Part shown: positions 21,620 to 33,913 of the stretch, piece after piece
How the letters are laid out: each line of letters opens with the position of its first letter
Numbering within the stretch: position 1 is the stretch's first letter
Assembly: GCA_933228895.1 (NCBI GenBank)
Contig: OW121856.1
Coordinates: 103,763,027-103,827,026 of the forward strand
DNA from: Platycnemis pennipes
Taxonomy: Eukaryota; Arthropoda; Insecta; Odonata; Platycnemididae
Reading direction: 5' to 3'
DNA: 64,000 bases
Translations under genes and position numbers: made by a program
The notes under the pieces: generated by a model
Seen by the model: the letters and a program-made list of their open reading frames with translations, nothing else
Told to the model about the DNA's origin: nothing
Database searches by the model: none

Positions 21620-23014
21620 CTAGCAGGCCTGCTGTCTGCTTTGCAGGCACTTTTCATAAGTACTTCGTATGCAGAGAGAAGTAAATGGCTATTTTATAAA
21701 AAGAGAAATGTGTCCCACTCGAATTACCCTATATGTTTTCGTACTTTTTTATACATAATATTTTCATTATATGTTGTCTCCCTCTCTCAAAAACCACGTC
21801 TTTTGCATTTTTCTCTGCACCACAAACTGCTAAAAATCCAAAACTACTACCGAATCATACAGACAGAGAATCCACACGCAACGCACCAAACCTCACTCTT
21901 TTTAGCTCAAAACTTGGGAGAGAGAAAAACAAAAAGGATACAGAATGACTGACTGACTGACTGACACGCTACAAAATTAATATATATTCGAATTAACCTG
22001 CTGATTTAACAACAAAAATTAATACATACATTTAGCAAAACACGTAAACAAACATACATAGCAACGTGTACGAATTTGCATAGCAACTATTTTCCCATGT
22101 TAAAAGATACTGAAAACAATCTTTTTAACACTTAAATTTTCACAATTTTCGATTCGTTGACAATATTTAAATATGTCTGTTCCATGTTTCCATATTTCTT
22201 CTTTACAACGACACCACTCCCGCATCGATCAGATAAGTATCTTCGGAGTTTACCCCAAATTGATGCACCGAGGCCGAGCGTTAAAAACATCCTGGGAGGT
22301 TTGCAACCCGCACATAAATATACTTTTTACATTTTATGGGCGGGAAGGAGGTACATACATACAAAGGAAATCTAAAACTACTGATATGTTGTGCACGGAC
22401 ACGTTCTGCATTGAACGCACTTATCAACACCTCCAGAGCTCCTTACCACCGCGAGAAAACACAATCAAACCGACTGGACTGACGGACACCGCTACAAACT
22501 TAATTATACTAACGAGAATCTGCTATGACTCTTTTAACAATGAACATTATTAACAACACTTCTCCTTGTCTATAGGTAGGAGTTGTCCTCAACACTTGAG
22601 ACAAAAAAATTGCTATGCCCCTAAAACGATTTTAAGCTGTCAATTTTATCAATGAACCTATTTCAAAAACTTCAAGAGTATTACCAGACACTGAGATGTA
22701 TCATAATGCAGGTACTTAAGTAGAGATGCATGGATTTAAAAGCAATGGAATCACTAACGAATTAATGAGAATTAAATATTCTCTAATGTTAACATTTGAA
22801 CACCTTTTAATCATGAAATCCAATTAAAATAAGAGAATATCACCACTAAAATTAGAGTTGAAACATGTGAACTTCAACTTAGAGGCCCATTGTGTGAATT
22901 CAATATGAACATTGAATACAGAAAAAAATATACATAAAATTTCAAGGAATTAAAGCACTTCTCCTTAATTGAGAGTACTTTTACTAGTCCCAAAATAATA
23001 ATATTTTAAGTGGT
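21620..23014. other. Non-coding DNA with a short (GACT)n tract
   Basis: (GACT)n lies at 21944-21963. The open frames at 21641-21952 and 22157-22553 have no recognisable domain. Confidence 0.5.
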
Positions 23015-24030
23015 CAGTGGTGCTTGTTTTTTCATCATCACCCCATGCCACACACCCTCGTGGTGACTTGCAAGGTGCAGAGAAAATATATGCTTACTAT
23101 GTGGTATTCAAATGTGGTACCTATTCAAAGTGTTAGTCAAAGAAAAGTCTACCGGAGTGAATATCCGCGGGGAGAAAATCAGAATGCTACGATTCGCCGA
23201 TGACATTGCAGTAATGGCAAAAATAGAAGGAGATTTAAAGGAGACAAAAGGAAATATGGAAAGAACAATGATCGAATATCATCCGAAGATCAATGAAAAG
23301 AAAACTAAGGTATTGGTATGCAGTAGGAGAAAGGAATTCAGGACCAATGTTTAACCAGGAAAACAAAAAATCGAGGAGGCGGAAGAGTTCTGTTACCTGG
23401 GAAGCCGAGTAACCAGCGATGGACGAAGTAAAAGAGAAATTGCCAGTAGAATTTCCCAAACGAAAAGGGCACTTTACATAAAAAAGATTCTACTTACAGC
23501 TTCAAATACAAGCGTAAAAGTGAGGAAACGTTTCATTATAACATACATCTGGAGCATTCTACTATATGGAGCGAAGCATGGACAATAACAGCAGCAGAGA
23601 TGTCCAGGCTGGAAGCATTTGAAATGTGATGATACCGAAGAATGTTGAAGATAAAATGGATCGGTCGAGTGACAAACGAAGAAGACTTAAGAAGAGTGGG
23701 AAAAAGAAATGTCTACTTAAAACCTTAAAAATAAGGTTTTAATAGTAGGTAATAGAAGGTAATAACAACTTAATAGGCCACATCTTAAGACACGATGGCC
23801 TGATGAAGGCAATCGTCGAGGGAAAAGTGAACCGGAAGAATGGAAAAAGCAGGCCACGTATGAGGTATATGGAGCAAGTTGTGAAGGATGTAAAAGAGAG
23901 GAGTTAACTTAATATGAAGAGGTTGGCCGATAGAAGAATCATGTGGACAGCTGCTTGAAACCAATCCTAGGATTGTTGACCTATGATGATGATGATGATG
24001 ATGTGGTATTACTTAGATGTGGATCATTGA
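23015..24030 (+). mobile_element. LINE 3' end split by an RTE-like insertion
   Basis: At 23015-23085 lies the shared LINE end (CACCCCATGCCACACACCCT, CGTGGTGACTTGCAAGG). Its expected TATTACTTAGATGTGGAT tail appears only after the RTE-like insert, at 24007-24023. Confidence 0.75.
23109..24000 (+). mobile_element. RTE-like LINE, 5'-truncated (892 bp), inserted in a LINE 3' end
   Basis: The ORF remnant starts near the catalytic box (FADDIAVM, about 23195). It continues with an EFCYLGSRVTSDGR box, the region ending ILLYG, and the C-terminal GHILRHDGL and GKSRPRMRY boxes, then ends in (ATG)n at 23983-24000. Stops and frameshifts break it. ATGTGGTATT flanks both ends (23099-23108 and 24001-24010); because the tail is ATG-rich the exact limits are ambiguous. 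Confidence 0.87.
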
Positions 24031-24104
24031 ATGGAGATGGGGCATTAGGTCTTTTTGGGACATAAGAGCTTCTCATTGATGGATCACATGATGTGTTTTC
24101 TTGT

Positions 24105-24325
24105 AATGTATTATTTTATTATCGTATTAATATATATTGCTACTGAAGTCGTTTTAAAAGCCTTGAGATTTTTGTTGCCCCAGCGACTGAGGTTATATTG
24201 CTTTATCTAACCTAAGATACTTAGATCCTTAATCTTACGACAAACTCAGCATCCGTGCCTTGGATGGTATTCAAACTCACGACAATTGGATTGCTAAGCC
24301 TGTACATTACCGATTTGGCTATTAG
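24105..24325 (-). mobile_element. tRNA-derived SINE (family 2-like), minus strand
   Basis: On the minus strand from 24325 the head reads AATCGGTAATGTACAGGCTT (A-box-like) and GAGTTTGAATACC (B-box-like), followed by a body with CCTCAGTCGCTGGGG. It is distinct from SINE family 1 and closer to the head of the element at 39175-39450. Confidence 0.55.
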
Positions 24326-27056
24326 GGATGGCAATTGTTTTCATTTCGCATTTCTGTCGTCCCCCTCTATTACGCATCGACTGTTTTTCGAAAGATTTAA
24401 TGAATGCAGATGACTTCATTACCAGAAGAGAACCAAAAATGTGAATGATTGTAATGGTGTAGTCAAAGATAAGCACTTGTTTTATTTTTTATTTTTAATG
24501 TAGTTTCCATGTCATCGCTATAATGAAAGCTTGGTACTGAAATTTGGAGATCACCTTTCTACTTTTCGAATAAAGTAAGTTATGCGCCATTTTTAATGCT
24601 TATTATTCAAATGACAGAGGATTTTTCTCTGAAAGAACGCTCCAATTCGAAGGCGTGAAGCCTTTTATAATCATACATTATCCTACTTACAGCGTAATAT
24701 CACTCCGTAACATGGTTAAATACGGACTACCATCTGTCACATAATGTGTAATTTTCCGGGAATTAAATGTTCCATAAAATGTTTTATTGAAAACTAAAAA
24801 TTTATTATTAGCAAATTGTTTAAGTAAAAACCGTTATTACCCAAGTTTAATTGCGCCATCTGAAGTTCAGTACGCTATACCTGAGTTACAATTTTAAGCT
24901 GTATTAATGCCATAAGATTTAATGATAAAGATAATTGCTATTGGAACTAATTACCTACCTTATCGGTCGTAGTTTATCGCGGATTTAAACTATGCTTAAA
25001 ATCCTCTTGGCTAAATCTGGATTCAGTGCGTCAATAGTGTTTTGTAGCCCGGAACGTTAAAAGCTTTTTCCAGAGAATGAGATAAATTTTCTGCTCCAAT
25101 GAAAATGGTGAATAGTTGGAACGAAAAATTTTCTGCTTAGCTAGGAATTCCATTTTCCTGTCCTCTCCCTATTGTATTTTTGCGGTGAGTAGTCTACTAC
25201 TACGTTGCAGACACGGAAAGTTTGGATCTGCTTCAATAACTGGAGGGCAAAAACTGACATCTTGCTTTATAGATCGTCTAAATCATAGAACCAATTGTGA
25301 ACACTACGGACATGCAAATCGTTTGGAAAAAAAATGTTGCCACTTTATTATCGTCGGGCTGCGGAGATAAAAGAGATAAGAATGAAACTCTGAGGGTGAG
25401 AGATAAAAAAATGAAGGGAGTGGGACCGCAATTTTATGAAAGGGATGATCGTGCTAAACCACAGTCGCGCGGTGTGTTTTTCACAGAATGCTTTATTTTT
25501 ATTCGCGGCTTTATATTCCTCGAGGGAGGTGTCCCGTTGATTGCGTGTTCGCGGGACCACAGATAAAACGTTTTTCCGCCTTCAGATGTTCTTCGGGAAA
25601 ACTGACTCGAACAACCGCGTGGCGCTGCTGCGAACATCCCCCTGTTGCCTTATTCTTCATTGCATTCGCCGGTTTTCCTCCCCTCCCGCATTTTTCCCTT
25701 TCATGTCCTCTTATTCTTTTTGTACCCGAAAGGACAAAGCGAATTTCACGTTAGCTATGGATCCATGTATCTTCCCGCCTGTACTCAGCGGAAGTGGTAG
25801 ATAAGGTAGCTCGGATTTGTAACTTTTGTAGTCAAGCCCGATAAGATTTTCTCCCCGCGAGCTTGGGTTTTTTTCATTATATCTCTGTCACTATTTGCCT
25901 GGCCCGTGCTTCTTTAAGGTTTTCCAGAGGCGTAAAAAGCACCTAGATCTTAATTTCCGCGGATATCTCCTCTAGGTTATGTCAATAGGACCCGATGAAA
26001 TGAGATGACTGTTTATTCTCCTGCTCATATCATGCCAATGCAATTAAAACTAACTCAAGAATTTTGTTTTTCAATTGGACCAACTTTTAACCTGAATTCA
26101 CGTAGACCAATCTGGAAACAACCCATTCGTAGTCCATCTTCCTCACTACGTTGTCTTAACTTTGAGTGTTTTGTTATTATCCATAGTTATTTCATTGTTG
26201 AATATGTTCCACTTGTGATTGCAAAAAGGTTTAAGCGGTCAACATAAATATAAATTCAGGATTATAAATTCAGTTTCACTACTTAATACTCATAGTCAGC
26301 TTTGCATGTAACCTGCATGTTTAATTTGTTACTTGGACATGCTACTTGCTTGGCAGTTGTAGCAATATGCAAAACACTGCATTTACTTTTAAGATTTGCG
26401 CATACGAAATTGGATTCCTAAGGTGAAATAACCATGGTAGCTGTCATTCATACTTTTATCATTTAGAATGCTAAATGCACATGAGATTTAGTTTGGTTTA
26501 ATGGCTAGGGCATTCCACCTTTAGAGACGTCTTGAGCCAAAATAGTGGCTGTCACCATTCCATCTCAATTTTCTAAACCTAAACACGTTACTAACACCAG
26601 ATTAAAAACTTATCGTATTCTCCTGAAGTGGACTCAGCTGTCGGCGTCGCTCCATTTAGCTAATTATGTTTAACGTGAAAATACGCCACGATTTAAAATA
26701 TGTCACTCTTTTTGAACTAGTACATTTTAATCGTGTAAAATGTCATATATTTTTCGACCAAAGGATTTTTTCAACAGTAGTGGCTACTTCGAGAAAACAA
26801 ATGCTGACCGTCAATATCGATTGCAGAATGCTGGGTAAACGGGGACAAGGAGAAAAATTAAAACATTTTATAGATAGCATGATGAAGGCTAGTCAGTATG
26901 CCGATTTAAAGAGATGAGTACCATAGGGAGGGAGGTGATAGATAAATGAAATGCAAAACGGATTTGAGACACTTCAGCAAAACCTACCGTACGCAGGAGA
27001 AAACTGTCAATAAACTTTATCGACGTGAAAATCCTGCTATTAATTAGTTGGGAAAT
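24326..27056. other. Non-coding DNA with a GC-richer block at 25.4-25.8 kb
   Basis: Overlapping frames at 25297-25804 on both strands reflect composition and show no domain. A possible SINE-like head lies near 26490-26560 but lacks a B box. Confidence 0.45.
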
Positions 27057-27682
27057 GTGAAGAGAAGACGAAAGAGCGATGTTACTTTTCACTAGTTAGG
27101 CCCCACCTTGAATATGCAGCCAGTGTATGGGATCCTAATGAAATTGGTTTGATCAGAGAACTAGACAGTGTGCAACGTCGAGCAGCAAAGTTCGCTAAAA
27201 GGTGTTGCGATAGATTGAGTAGCGTTTCAGAATTAATAAACAAATTAGGGTGGGAATCATTATCAGAGAGTAGGTTAAGGCACAGATTAAATCTATTAGA
27301 GAAATTTCAGTCGGATAGCTTTACTGAAGATTTTAGGCACACATAAAAAACACCAGCGTATTATGCTAGATTCGATCAGATAAATAAGATTAGAGAGATA
27401 GATTGTCGTACCGATAGATTCAAAATATGGCATTTTTCCCCTAACAATAAGAGAACAGAATAGGCTGCATAGCAAAGGGATAGGTAGGTGAAATATTTCA
27501 GAGTAGTTGTAGTGCGTGATGCAATTATTAATCCCTTAAATACTTTAGATACTAACAATCTAGTTGCATGAGACCCTATAGTTGCTTGTTTTTATGTCGG
27601 TAGCGCATGCTTGGTGATCTTCACCCCTGCCAAACATCCCCGCGGTGGCTTGCAGGGTATCGTGTAGCTGTAGATGTATATG
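27057..27682 (+). mobile_element. LINE family A, 5'-truncated copy
   Basis: It begins in the RT C-terminal region (GCGATGTTACTTTTCACTAG). It shows the VWDP-like box at about 27125, SVQRRAAKFAKR (about 27165) and LGWESLSE (about 27247), and ends its ORF at about 27345. The 3' UTR follows and ends GCTTGCAGGGTATCGTGTAG plus TGTAGATG. It is about 90% like 41600-42256 by eye. Confidence 0.9.
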
Positions 27683-29303
27683 TAATTACTTTTTGCGGAC
27701 CTCTCCGTTAAGGCCTTCACATCAAGTTCACATTCCTTGAAAAAGTTTCTTCTTTTACAACAAGTTGTTATAATTCGATAAGCCATGAGAATCTTAGGGA
27801 TCTTGTTCAATTGTTGCACCCGTAGTTCAAATCGGAGAGCGATCTTACTTACCTATCGTTTCCTTTTTCTCGATCCGTCTTTCGCATTGACACTGAAACA
27901 CTTTCCACTCATTGGGCCATCGAGTTCATTCGCCGGAGCAACGCACTCCGACACTCCAATAGCACTTAAAACTACATTATTCCGTCTGACCCCTGGGGCT
28001 CAGTGCTAATCTGCCGAGTTGAGCAATGTTTTCGGATCGCCATTACGTATAGCACGCTAACTTGATGGCCGAGGTCCAAGTGGCTTTCGGTGCCGTTGGA
28101 TAGCTAAATCATAGCAGGCATTAATGCGGAATTACTAATGGCGACACGCGAGTATTGGCTTCGGATCATGGGACAAAATGCATTGCGGATTAAGGGTGCC
28201 ATTGTCACTTCGGATGCTGGGTGATTTCCAATGCGATATTGGGCAAAGAGAAGCCTTTGCCCGCCTCGGGCGCGGAGTTCATATTGTCCCGACCAACGGT
28301 GTCATTTTCTTTGCAGGAAATTTTCGGGGTCAAACGGCTCTAGCGTTGTTTCTGTGACTGTCATCTGGAAATAATAGGTTGAACACGTAAGCTTTGAGCT
28401 TTGTAGTATGCTTAGTGGTATGAAATGCGTAATTGTCAAACGCGTAAGGATGCAAATGGTGCTGAAGCACCTCTTAAAAGTAATATTAAATGAGGTTCTG
28501 TTTCCTGAACCGATATATTTGTAGTGAATCCTCTCCTCAACCATTAACAATGCCTCTGTAACGTCAGACGTTTATTTTCGTTTCAAAACTCTTTATTCGT
28601 TCCAATACAATGTTTCTTGATGCATCCAGAATCCTTCCCCCAAATCCTCAACAATCCCCCCTTTCTTCCATCAACAACTCCCCAGCAACCCAGCATCCAC
28701 AACACAATTCAAATCAAACGTTACACCTCCTGGATGAGCACTGAACGTCTTTAAGAAGTAATTCGTAAAATTGCCTTGCACACGTTTGATGTCTGGAATT
28801 CATGATATAAGACATACATTAATGCATCCGTAATGGGTATACGTGCCAAAAACGGCAAGTGATGATCGCTTCTCTCCATGCTATTCCTTGAGATGTATCA
28901 GTTTCTAAGAAAAAAAAACAAGGTGATTCCTATGCTGTGAAAATTTTGGCCCAGCGAAGGATAATTATTTGAATTTAAATTTGAAAGAGCAGGAATATGA
29001 GAGAGAACGGGACCGCAGTTTACTTAACAGAGTGTTCAGCTAATGTGAACAAATGTGCCGTACCTTAGTCCAGCTCAAAAACCTCTCAACCTTTTAAATC
29101 GTTGTAAATACCATGGATTCAAGAAAAAATAAATAACTAGGCCAGAAGATCATTTGGGATTAGAATTGGAATTGAGTTACATAACGCAGAAGGAAATGAA
29201 TAACTTTTGCAGTCGGAGTTCTTTGAATCCTAATTCTGCTACATCGCAAAAATGCATTCAGAATTTCGTCTTGTTTTTTTCTGTAAGAAATGAAACTGCT
29301 GCA
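27683..29303. other. Non-coding DNA, nothing recognised
   Basis: A GC-richer stretch at 27880-28290 gives a few short frames without domains. No repeat family of this window was matched. Confidence 0.5.
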
Positions 29304-29311
29304 GTATTACC

Positions 29312-29513
29312 CATGGGCGTAGCCAGGGAGGGGCACTTGCCCTCCCCCCTCGCTCATAGAGAGGGAGAAATATAATAAAAAGAAATTGTTTTAAGAAAAC
29401 TTAATATTTTTCATGAAGGGCCAAAAACAAACTTGTGTTATGGAACGGTTATGGAACGCTTACTTATTCTTATTTTTGCCCCCCCCCTCAAAAAAATCCT
29501 GGCTACGCCACTG
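29312..29513. mobile_element. Short non-autonomous hAT element (202 bp) with perfect 8-bp TSD
   Basis: The left end is CATGGGCGTAGCCAGG and the right end, read on the other strand, is CAGTGGCGTAGCCAGG. GTATTACC flanks both (29304-29311 and 29514-29521), a perfect 8-bp target-site duplication. The CAGTGGCGTAGCCAG type of end is common in hAT miniature elements. There is no coding capacity; the frames at 29154-29375 and 29413-29619 only cross it. Confidence 0.93.
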
Positions 29514-29521
29514 GTATTACC

Positions 29522-30351
29522 ACTCAAAGATTTTAGATCAATTTACTCGCACTAAAATTAGTCCTTCGAAGCTTTTGGTGGTCACAGCGATGATCGAAAA
29601 ACGATTGATCAGCGTTTGAACAATTTTTTTAGGGGTAACTGTATGTGTCGTAATGACTGCGTTTTTAGGTTCCTCTCTCTCCCTCTCTCTCTACTCTCCT
29701 ACGGGTTATTATCACGAAATTTCCCGTTCCAAGTCGCATCGTTAGTGTATGCGTGATGTGCCGGCAATTTTGCAGTTTGCGTGAGGCGATAAATCCCCTT
29801 TAGCTCTCTTCGCTGCTAACCAGTTCACATTACGGCTCCTCCACCCCTCTCCTTTCATACTTTGTCATTCCTCGAACGACTCGCCGATTCTTTCCACTCA
29901 ATGCTTGATCCCCCGGCCGTCACACCCTAGTCCGGGACTGCGCTTAACGACGCCAACCGTGGCAAAACCCCTTCATGAGCCGCCCGACCCAGAAACCCCT
30001 ATCGCCACCCACCCACCTGACCGGCCACCTCTTTTCTAACCCTTCTCGCCCCAATCAGCCTCTCTCCCCTCAATCTCTCCCACGGGGGAGGGAAAAAAAA
30101 AGAAGTCGATCCTCAACCCTTTCGACTCCATTATTCTCCCTGGCCGCGAGTTTTCCAACTCGCCCACCCACCCCCTCCCTTATCTCCCCCCCAAGCCTTC
30201 AAAATCCACCCTTTGAATCCACGGGAGGGTTGATGGGGTGAGGGAGAGAGGACTGCCCTCTTCCTTTCCCTCGCTGATGACTGGAAAACACACTCGGGCC
30301 GCACGTGACGGACGCATAGTCGAGCAAGTGCCGTCGTGCGTGACGCCAGAA
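29522..30351. other. Pyrimidine-rich block, no gene recognised
   Basis: C/T-rich on the plus strand from about 29820 to 30190, with a short CT microsatellite at 29676-29695. Frames there are compositional. Confidence 0.45.
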
Positions 30352-30480
30352 CCCACCCCCACCCCTCTCACCCCCACCCCTCTCACCGCCACCCCTCTCA
30401 CCCCCACCCCTCTCACCACCACCCCTCCTCCCCCCACCACCCCTCCTCCCCCCACCCCCCCTCCACCCCCCACCCCCCTT
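30352..30480. repeat. C-rich minisatellite, 15-bp unit
   Basis: At 30361-30420 there are exactly four 15-bp units of the form ACCCCTCTCACCxCC, followed by degenerate C-rich units to 30480. The GGVGVRG-type repeats in the minus-strand frames at 30180-30635 are translations of this array and are not a protein family. Confidence 0.88.
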
Positions 30481-31260
30481 CGTTTTGCGTACGGGGGTTG
30501 AAGGAAATGGGCCTCGCTTTTTAGCGAACCGAGAGGTTGGATCAAAGAGGGACGGAAGAGGGAGAGGAAAGAGGGAGGAAAGACGAAATAGAAGAGAGAG
30601 ATCGGTGAAAAGAGATGGAAGAGGGAGATGCACAAAGGTGGTCGAATTTAACGCAACACTTCATGGAATCACATCATGGAGGCCTCAAAGCGAACCGTCC
30701 GCACACCATCAGGGAACCTATGTCTGAGGTCCGAAACGAGAAAAAAATTTCACCATCGCAGCTGCCATACACTGAATACTCCTTTCCAATACCTTTGCCT
30801 GGCTAATTCGTCATTTTGGCTTAAAAAATACTATCGTAGAGACTATTTGGAGGTAGCGTTGCGCTAAATTTGTCCGCCTCTTAATATTCGAGGCTGTGTT
30901 TTACAAAAAAATATGCTGCAAATTCGTGCCGTTGGGACTGTGGGTATAGAATGATACTGATATTCTCCAATGGCGTGTCGAAAGGGGCTTTTGATTAAAT
31001 AGTTAAGTAGTTATATCATTCGTTGAATAGCTTTACAGCAAACACTGTTATTGCAAACATCTATAAATTCGGTTTTATTCACTTTGACATTCTTGGTATC
31101 GGGTTCATGATAGCTCTCGGATTCACGGCAATATTTTCCAGAAGAAGATAAATATTTGAAATTTTGGTCAAATCTTGGGTTAGAAAATTAAAATTAAATT
31201 AAATTTACTCATTAAAATGTAATATTTAGATTATTTCATTTGCTATAGTAGGCATCTTTA
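30481..31260. other. Non-coding DNA; purine-rich stretch then AT-rich
   Basis: A G/A-rich plus-strand stretch lies at 30545-30630. The rest is AT-rich without recognised features. Confidence 0.5.
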
Positions 31261-31388
31261 CATATTAGGTGACAACAAACTAGCACTTTTCCACTACATA
31301 TTTAAAATTATAAAATTGCAAATTTTGCAATTTTAATTTTAAATATGTAGTGGAAAAGTGATAAAGTTATTTTTAGTCGCCTAATATG
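31261..31388. repeat. Foldback repeat (128 bp), family shared with 63308-63513
   Basis: The core is a palindrome: CTTTTCCACTACATATTTAA at 31287 and its exact complement ending at 31358, around AATTTTGCAAATTT-like AT centres. The outer parts CATATTAGGTGAC (31261) and GTCGCCTAATATG (ending 31388) are also inverted. TCTCCCTTCCAC follows on the right, as TCTCACTTCCAC does in the 63.5-kb copy. Confidence 0.8.
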
Positions 31389-33012
31389 TCTCCCTTCCAC
31401 CATGTGATGCCTGAAACAGTGAACCTTTACTTATATTATTGTTACTATTACTTCGCTGCTGGTATTTTGAAAAGTCAATCAATAGAATTTATCAGTCCAA
31501 AAGGTTATCATTCATTCTAGATAAATGATAATGGCTTTCTTTAGAACTTTCAGTGACATGGCCGATTGCCGATGCCAACATGGACATATACGGCCGATTA
31601 TAACACGATGTTTTCAAGGAAAATGAGTTTAGGCTCCATACCAATATTTGCTATTTTGTCGTGGTTTCGGTTGAAAGGGGAAGCGTATATAAATAGGAAA
31701 CGACTCTGGTTTACATTATTTTACTCGGCAATGAAATTTGTCAATGCAATACTGCTGGCAAATAACTTTCTCGAAATAAACTTTTATATCAGTTTTTATC
31801 GAGAATAACTGCCATTTGAATTTTCATCATAGCCTACCCAGTAAATTAGAAAAGTGACATTCTTCGTTCCCCATTGTCTTTACCTATCTGCATGACTTTC
31901 ATTAGTTTCCATTAGTGTTCATTATAGTTTGATTGGGTGGCAAAAAGTAAGGAGAGAGATTAAGGGAAAGGAACGGATATCGCAATGATGCGAAAGTTAT
32001 AGAGGGAGAACTTTTTTGGCTCGAAAAATCGTTAATGTTGTGCCACACCACTTATAAAAAAGCATAGAATTTTAGTAAACCAATAAATTTTATTAATGAC
32101 CCTTAAAGACCTCATCCCTGATGCATTATTATATCTCATCTGCAATAAATAAGTAATATTTCCTACTAACGAATCATTTCAAATAGAAATAATTACATTA
32201 TATGGAATATTTCTTTCATTGTAAAGTCCAATAATACCTTTTCGATATTATAAGTGGTAAAATTTTTGGAACACTTTCCTTACAACTGTATTTAGCATTA
32301 ATCCTTTGGAAATCACTATTTCACTTGCCGCGTTGAAGAACTCTCGAAAAATTCGCTCTACGCGGGAGTGCGTTAGATGAGCAAAGTTCAGAACACGTGT
32401 AGAAAAACATAAGTTCACCAAGTTCATCAGATTAAAGTACTACTCTTGTATCGCTTCCTAACTATAAAGAATTATTTTGTCATAGATATTATGGCAGTTT
32501 TATCTTTATACCTTGATGAAAACTAGTCTGTCTAGAAAAATATAGTACCTTGATGAGAAAAGATCTGTGTTATGAAATGAATGTGTACAGGCATTAATTC
32601 AAATTAAAATACTCTTAAGCGTTCATTATTCATTTTCAGTTGGAAATAAATGTTTACTTAAAATATAAAATGCGTAAATAATATGATTTTTATGTGCTAC
32701 CAGCTTATATGTTTTATTTCTAGTCAGTAATACATTGGCTATGATAATAAATTTAGTTCACACGCTTTGTTCCAAATAGCTGTAAGTACTGAAAATTTGA
32801 GCATTCTTTGTTTTTTCTTTGTAGCTAATTTATGATTTCTACCTTGAACCTTGCACTTTTTCAGCAGGTCATCAGGACAAAATTTATTTTAGCGACATTA
32901 CAAGGAAAAAGCTGGAAATCGAGTCATGAATCGAGAGCCCAGAGGAACTCAACTGCATGCAGTGGATTTTGAATCATCATTCACGTGATGGAGCTGCCAT
33001 TTTTTTATGCAC
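31389..33012. other. AT-rich non-coding DNA, nothing recognised
   Basis: No domain, RNA or shared repeat was found. Confidence 0.5.
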
Positions 33013-33323
33013 CTGCCACTCTATGCTGAAAGGGGCGCTTTGATGCCGAGTCGTCCGCTTTTGCATCTGGATTTGCGTCTGATGCTTCGGGTGAGTTATT
33101 GCTCTTTCTAATAGACCGGTGCACGTGTGAGTAGTTCTCTGCATTTCCGTAGCGGGGTGCCCTTTGAAGAACCGACGAAATACTAGCTTGACATTCGCTC
33201 ATTCCAGTTAATTCCCCATTCAAGGTCAGGTGTAGAACCTTTTTTGACTGACTTGGCAGCGCATTTCTAAGAGAGAACTTAAATATATTTTCCCCAACCT
33301 GTTCCAAACCGTGGTGATGCTCC
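33013..33323 (-). CDS. Possible exon of an unrecognised protein (weak)
   Basis: On the minus strand an open stretch of 103 codons lies between a possible acceptor (ATATTTTCTAG, cut at 33324/33323) and a possible donor (GGCAG then GTGCAT, cut at 33013/33012). The translation is polar, with a C-terminal half rich in Ser, Asp, Ala and Lys and no low-complexity run. No domain is recognised. The intron phases differ at the two ends (2 then 1). It lies 16 kb upstream, in transcription sense, of the Ig exon and could belong to the same or another gene, or be chance. Confidence 0.2.
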
Positions 33324-33913
33324 CTAGAAAATATCACAACGATGAAAGATATACTTTATTATTCTGTGCGATGGAAAAAAAATACAGCGTTCAATTTGTA
33401 CTTAAATTAAATTCGTTCCGCATTCCCATGTGAAAAATTTAATATCCTCACAAAATATACCCTAATCTCGCTTCTAGGCCACCACAAAGAGGTAGGTGAA
33501 TTGAATGATTCGTAATTTTGCTTCGGGGACACATTATTACCTAAATGTAACCTGTAGCTGACGTAGTATGCCCATCACCGACAAATGGTCTTGAGCAAAT
33601 AAACTCAAAAGTAACCTGAATCCTCTTATGCAAGTTTCTTCTACGTCATAGGCATTTACAGAGCTTGGAGATTGAAATTGCTTTCTTAACATTCGCGAAA
33701 AAATGGAAAATAAAATTTTAGGATTTAGCGAGGGAATGGCATACTTTTGACACCGTAGATAAGCCTGCAAGGAGTATTTATAGATAGATATCTTTCTGAA
33801 CGTCAAAGTTCTGACAGCTTAATTTCGGTGCATAAAATGAAAAGTTATTTGGATACATTTATAAATAATTTTATCCTATGGCATAATATTATTTTTTTAC
33901 ATAAAAACTAACT
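33324..33913. other. Non-coding DNA, nothing recognised
   Basis: The frame at 33537-33806 has no domain. The last ten bases are the left target-site duplication of the following element. Confidence 0.5.

Noticed and set aside
26490..26560. SINE head
   Set aside because: The A-box-like TAATGGCTAGGG is present, but no B box follows and the body matches no family.
30180..30635. Gly/Val/Arg-repeat proteins on the minus strand and Pro/His-repeat frames on the plus strand
   Set aside because: They are translations of the 15-bp minisatellite and flanking biased DNA.
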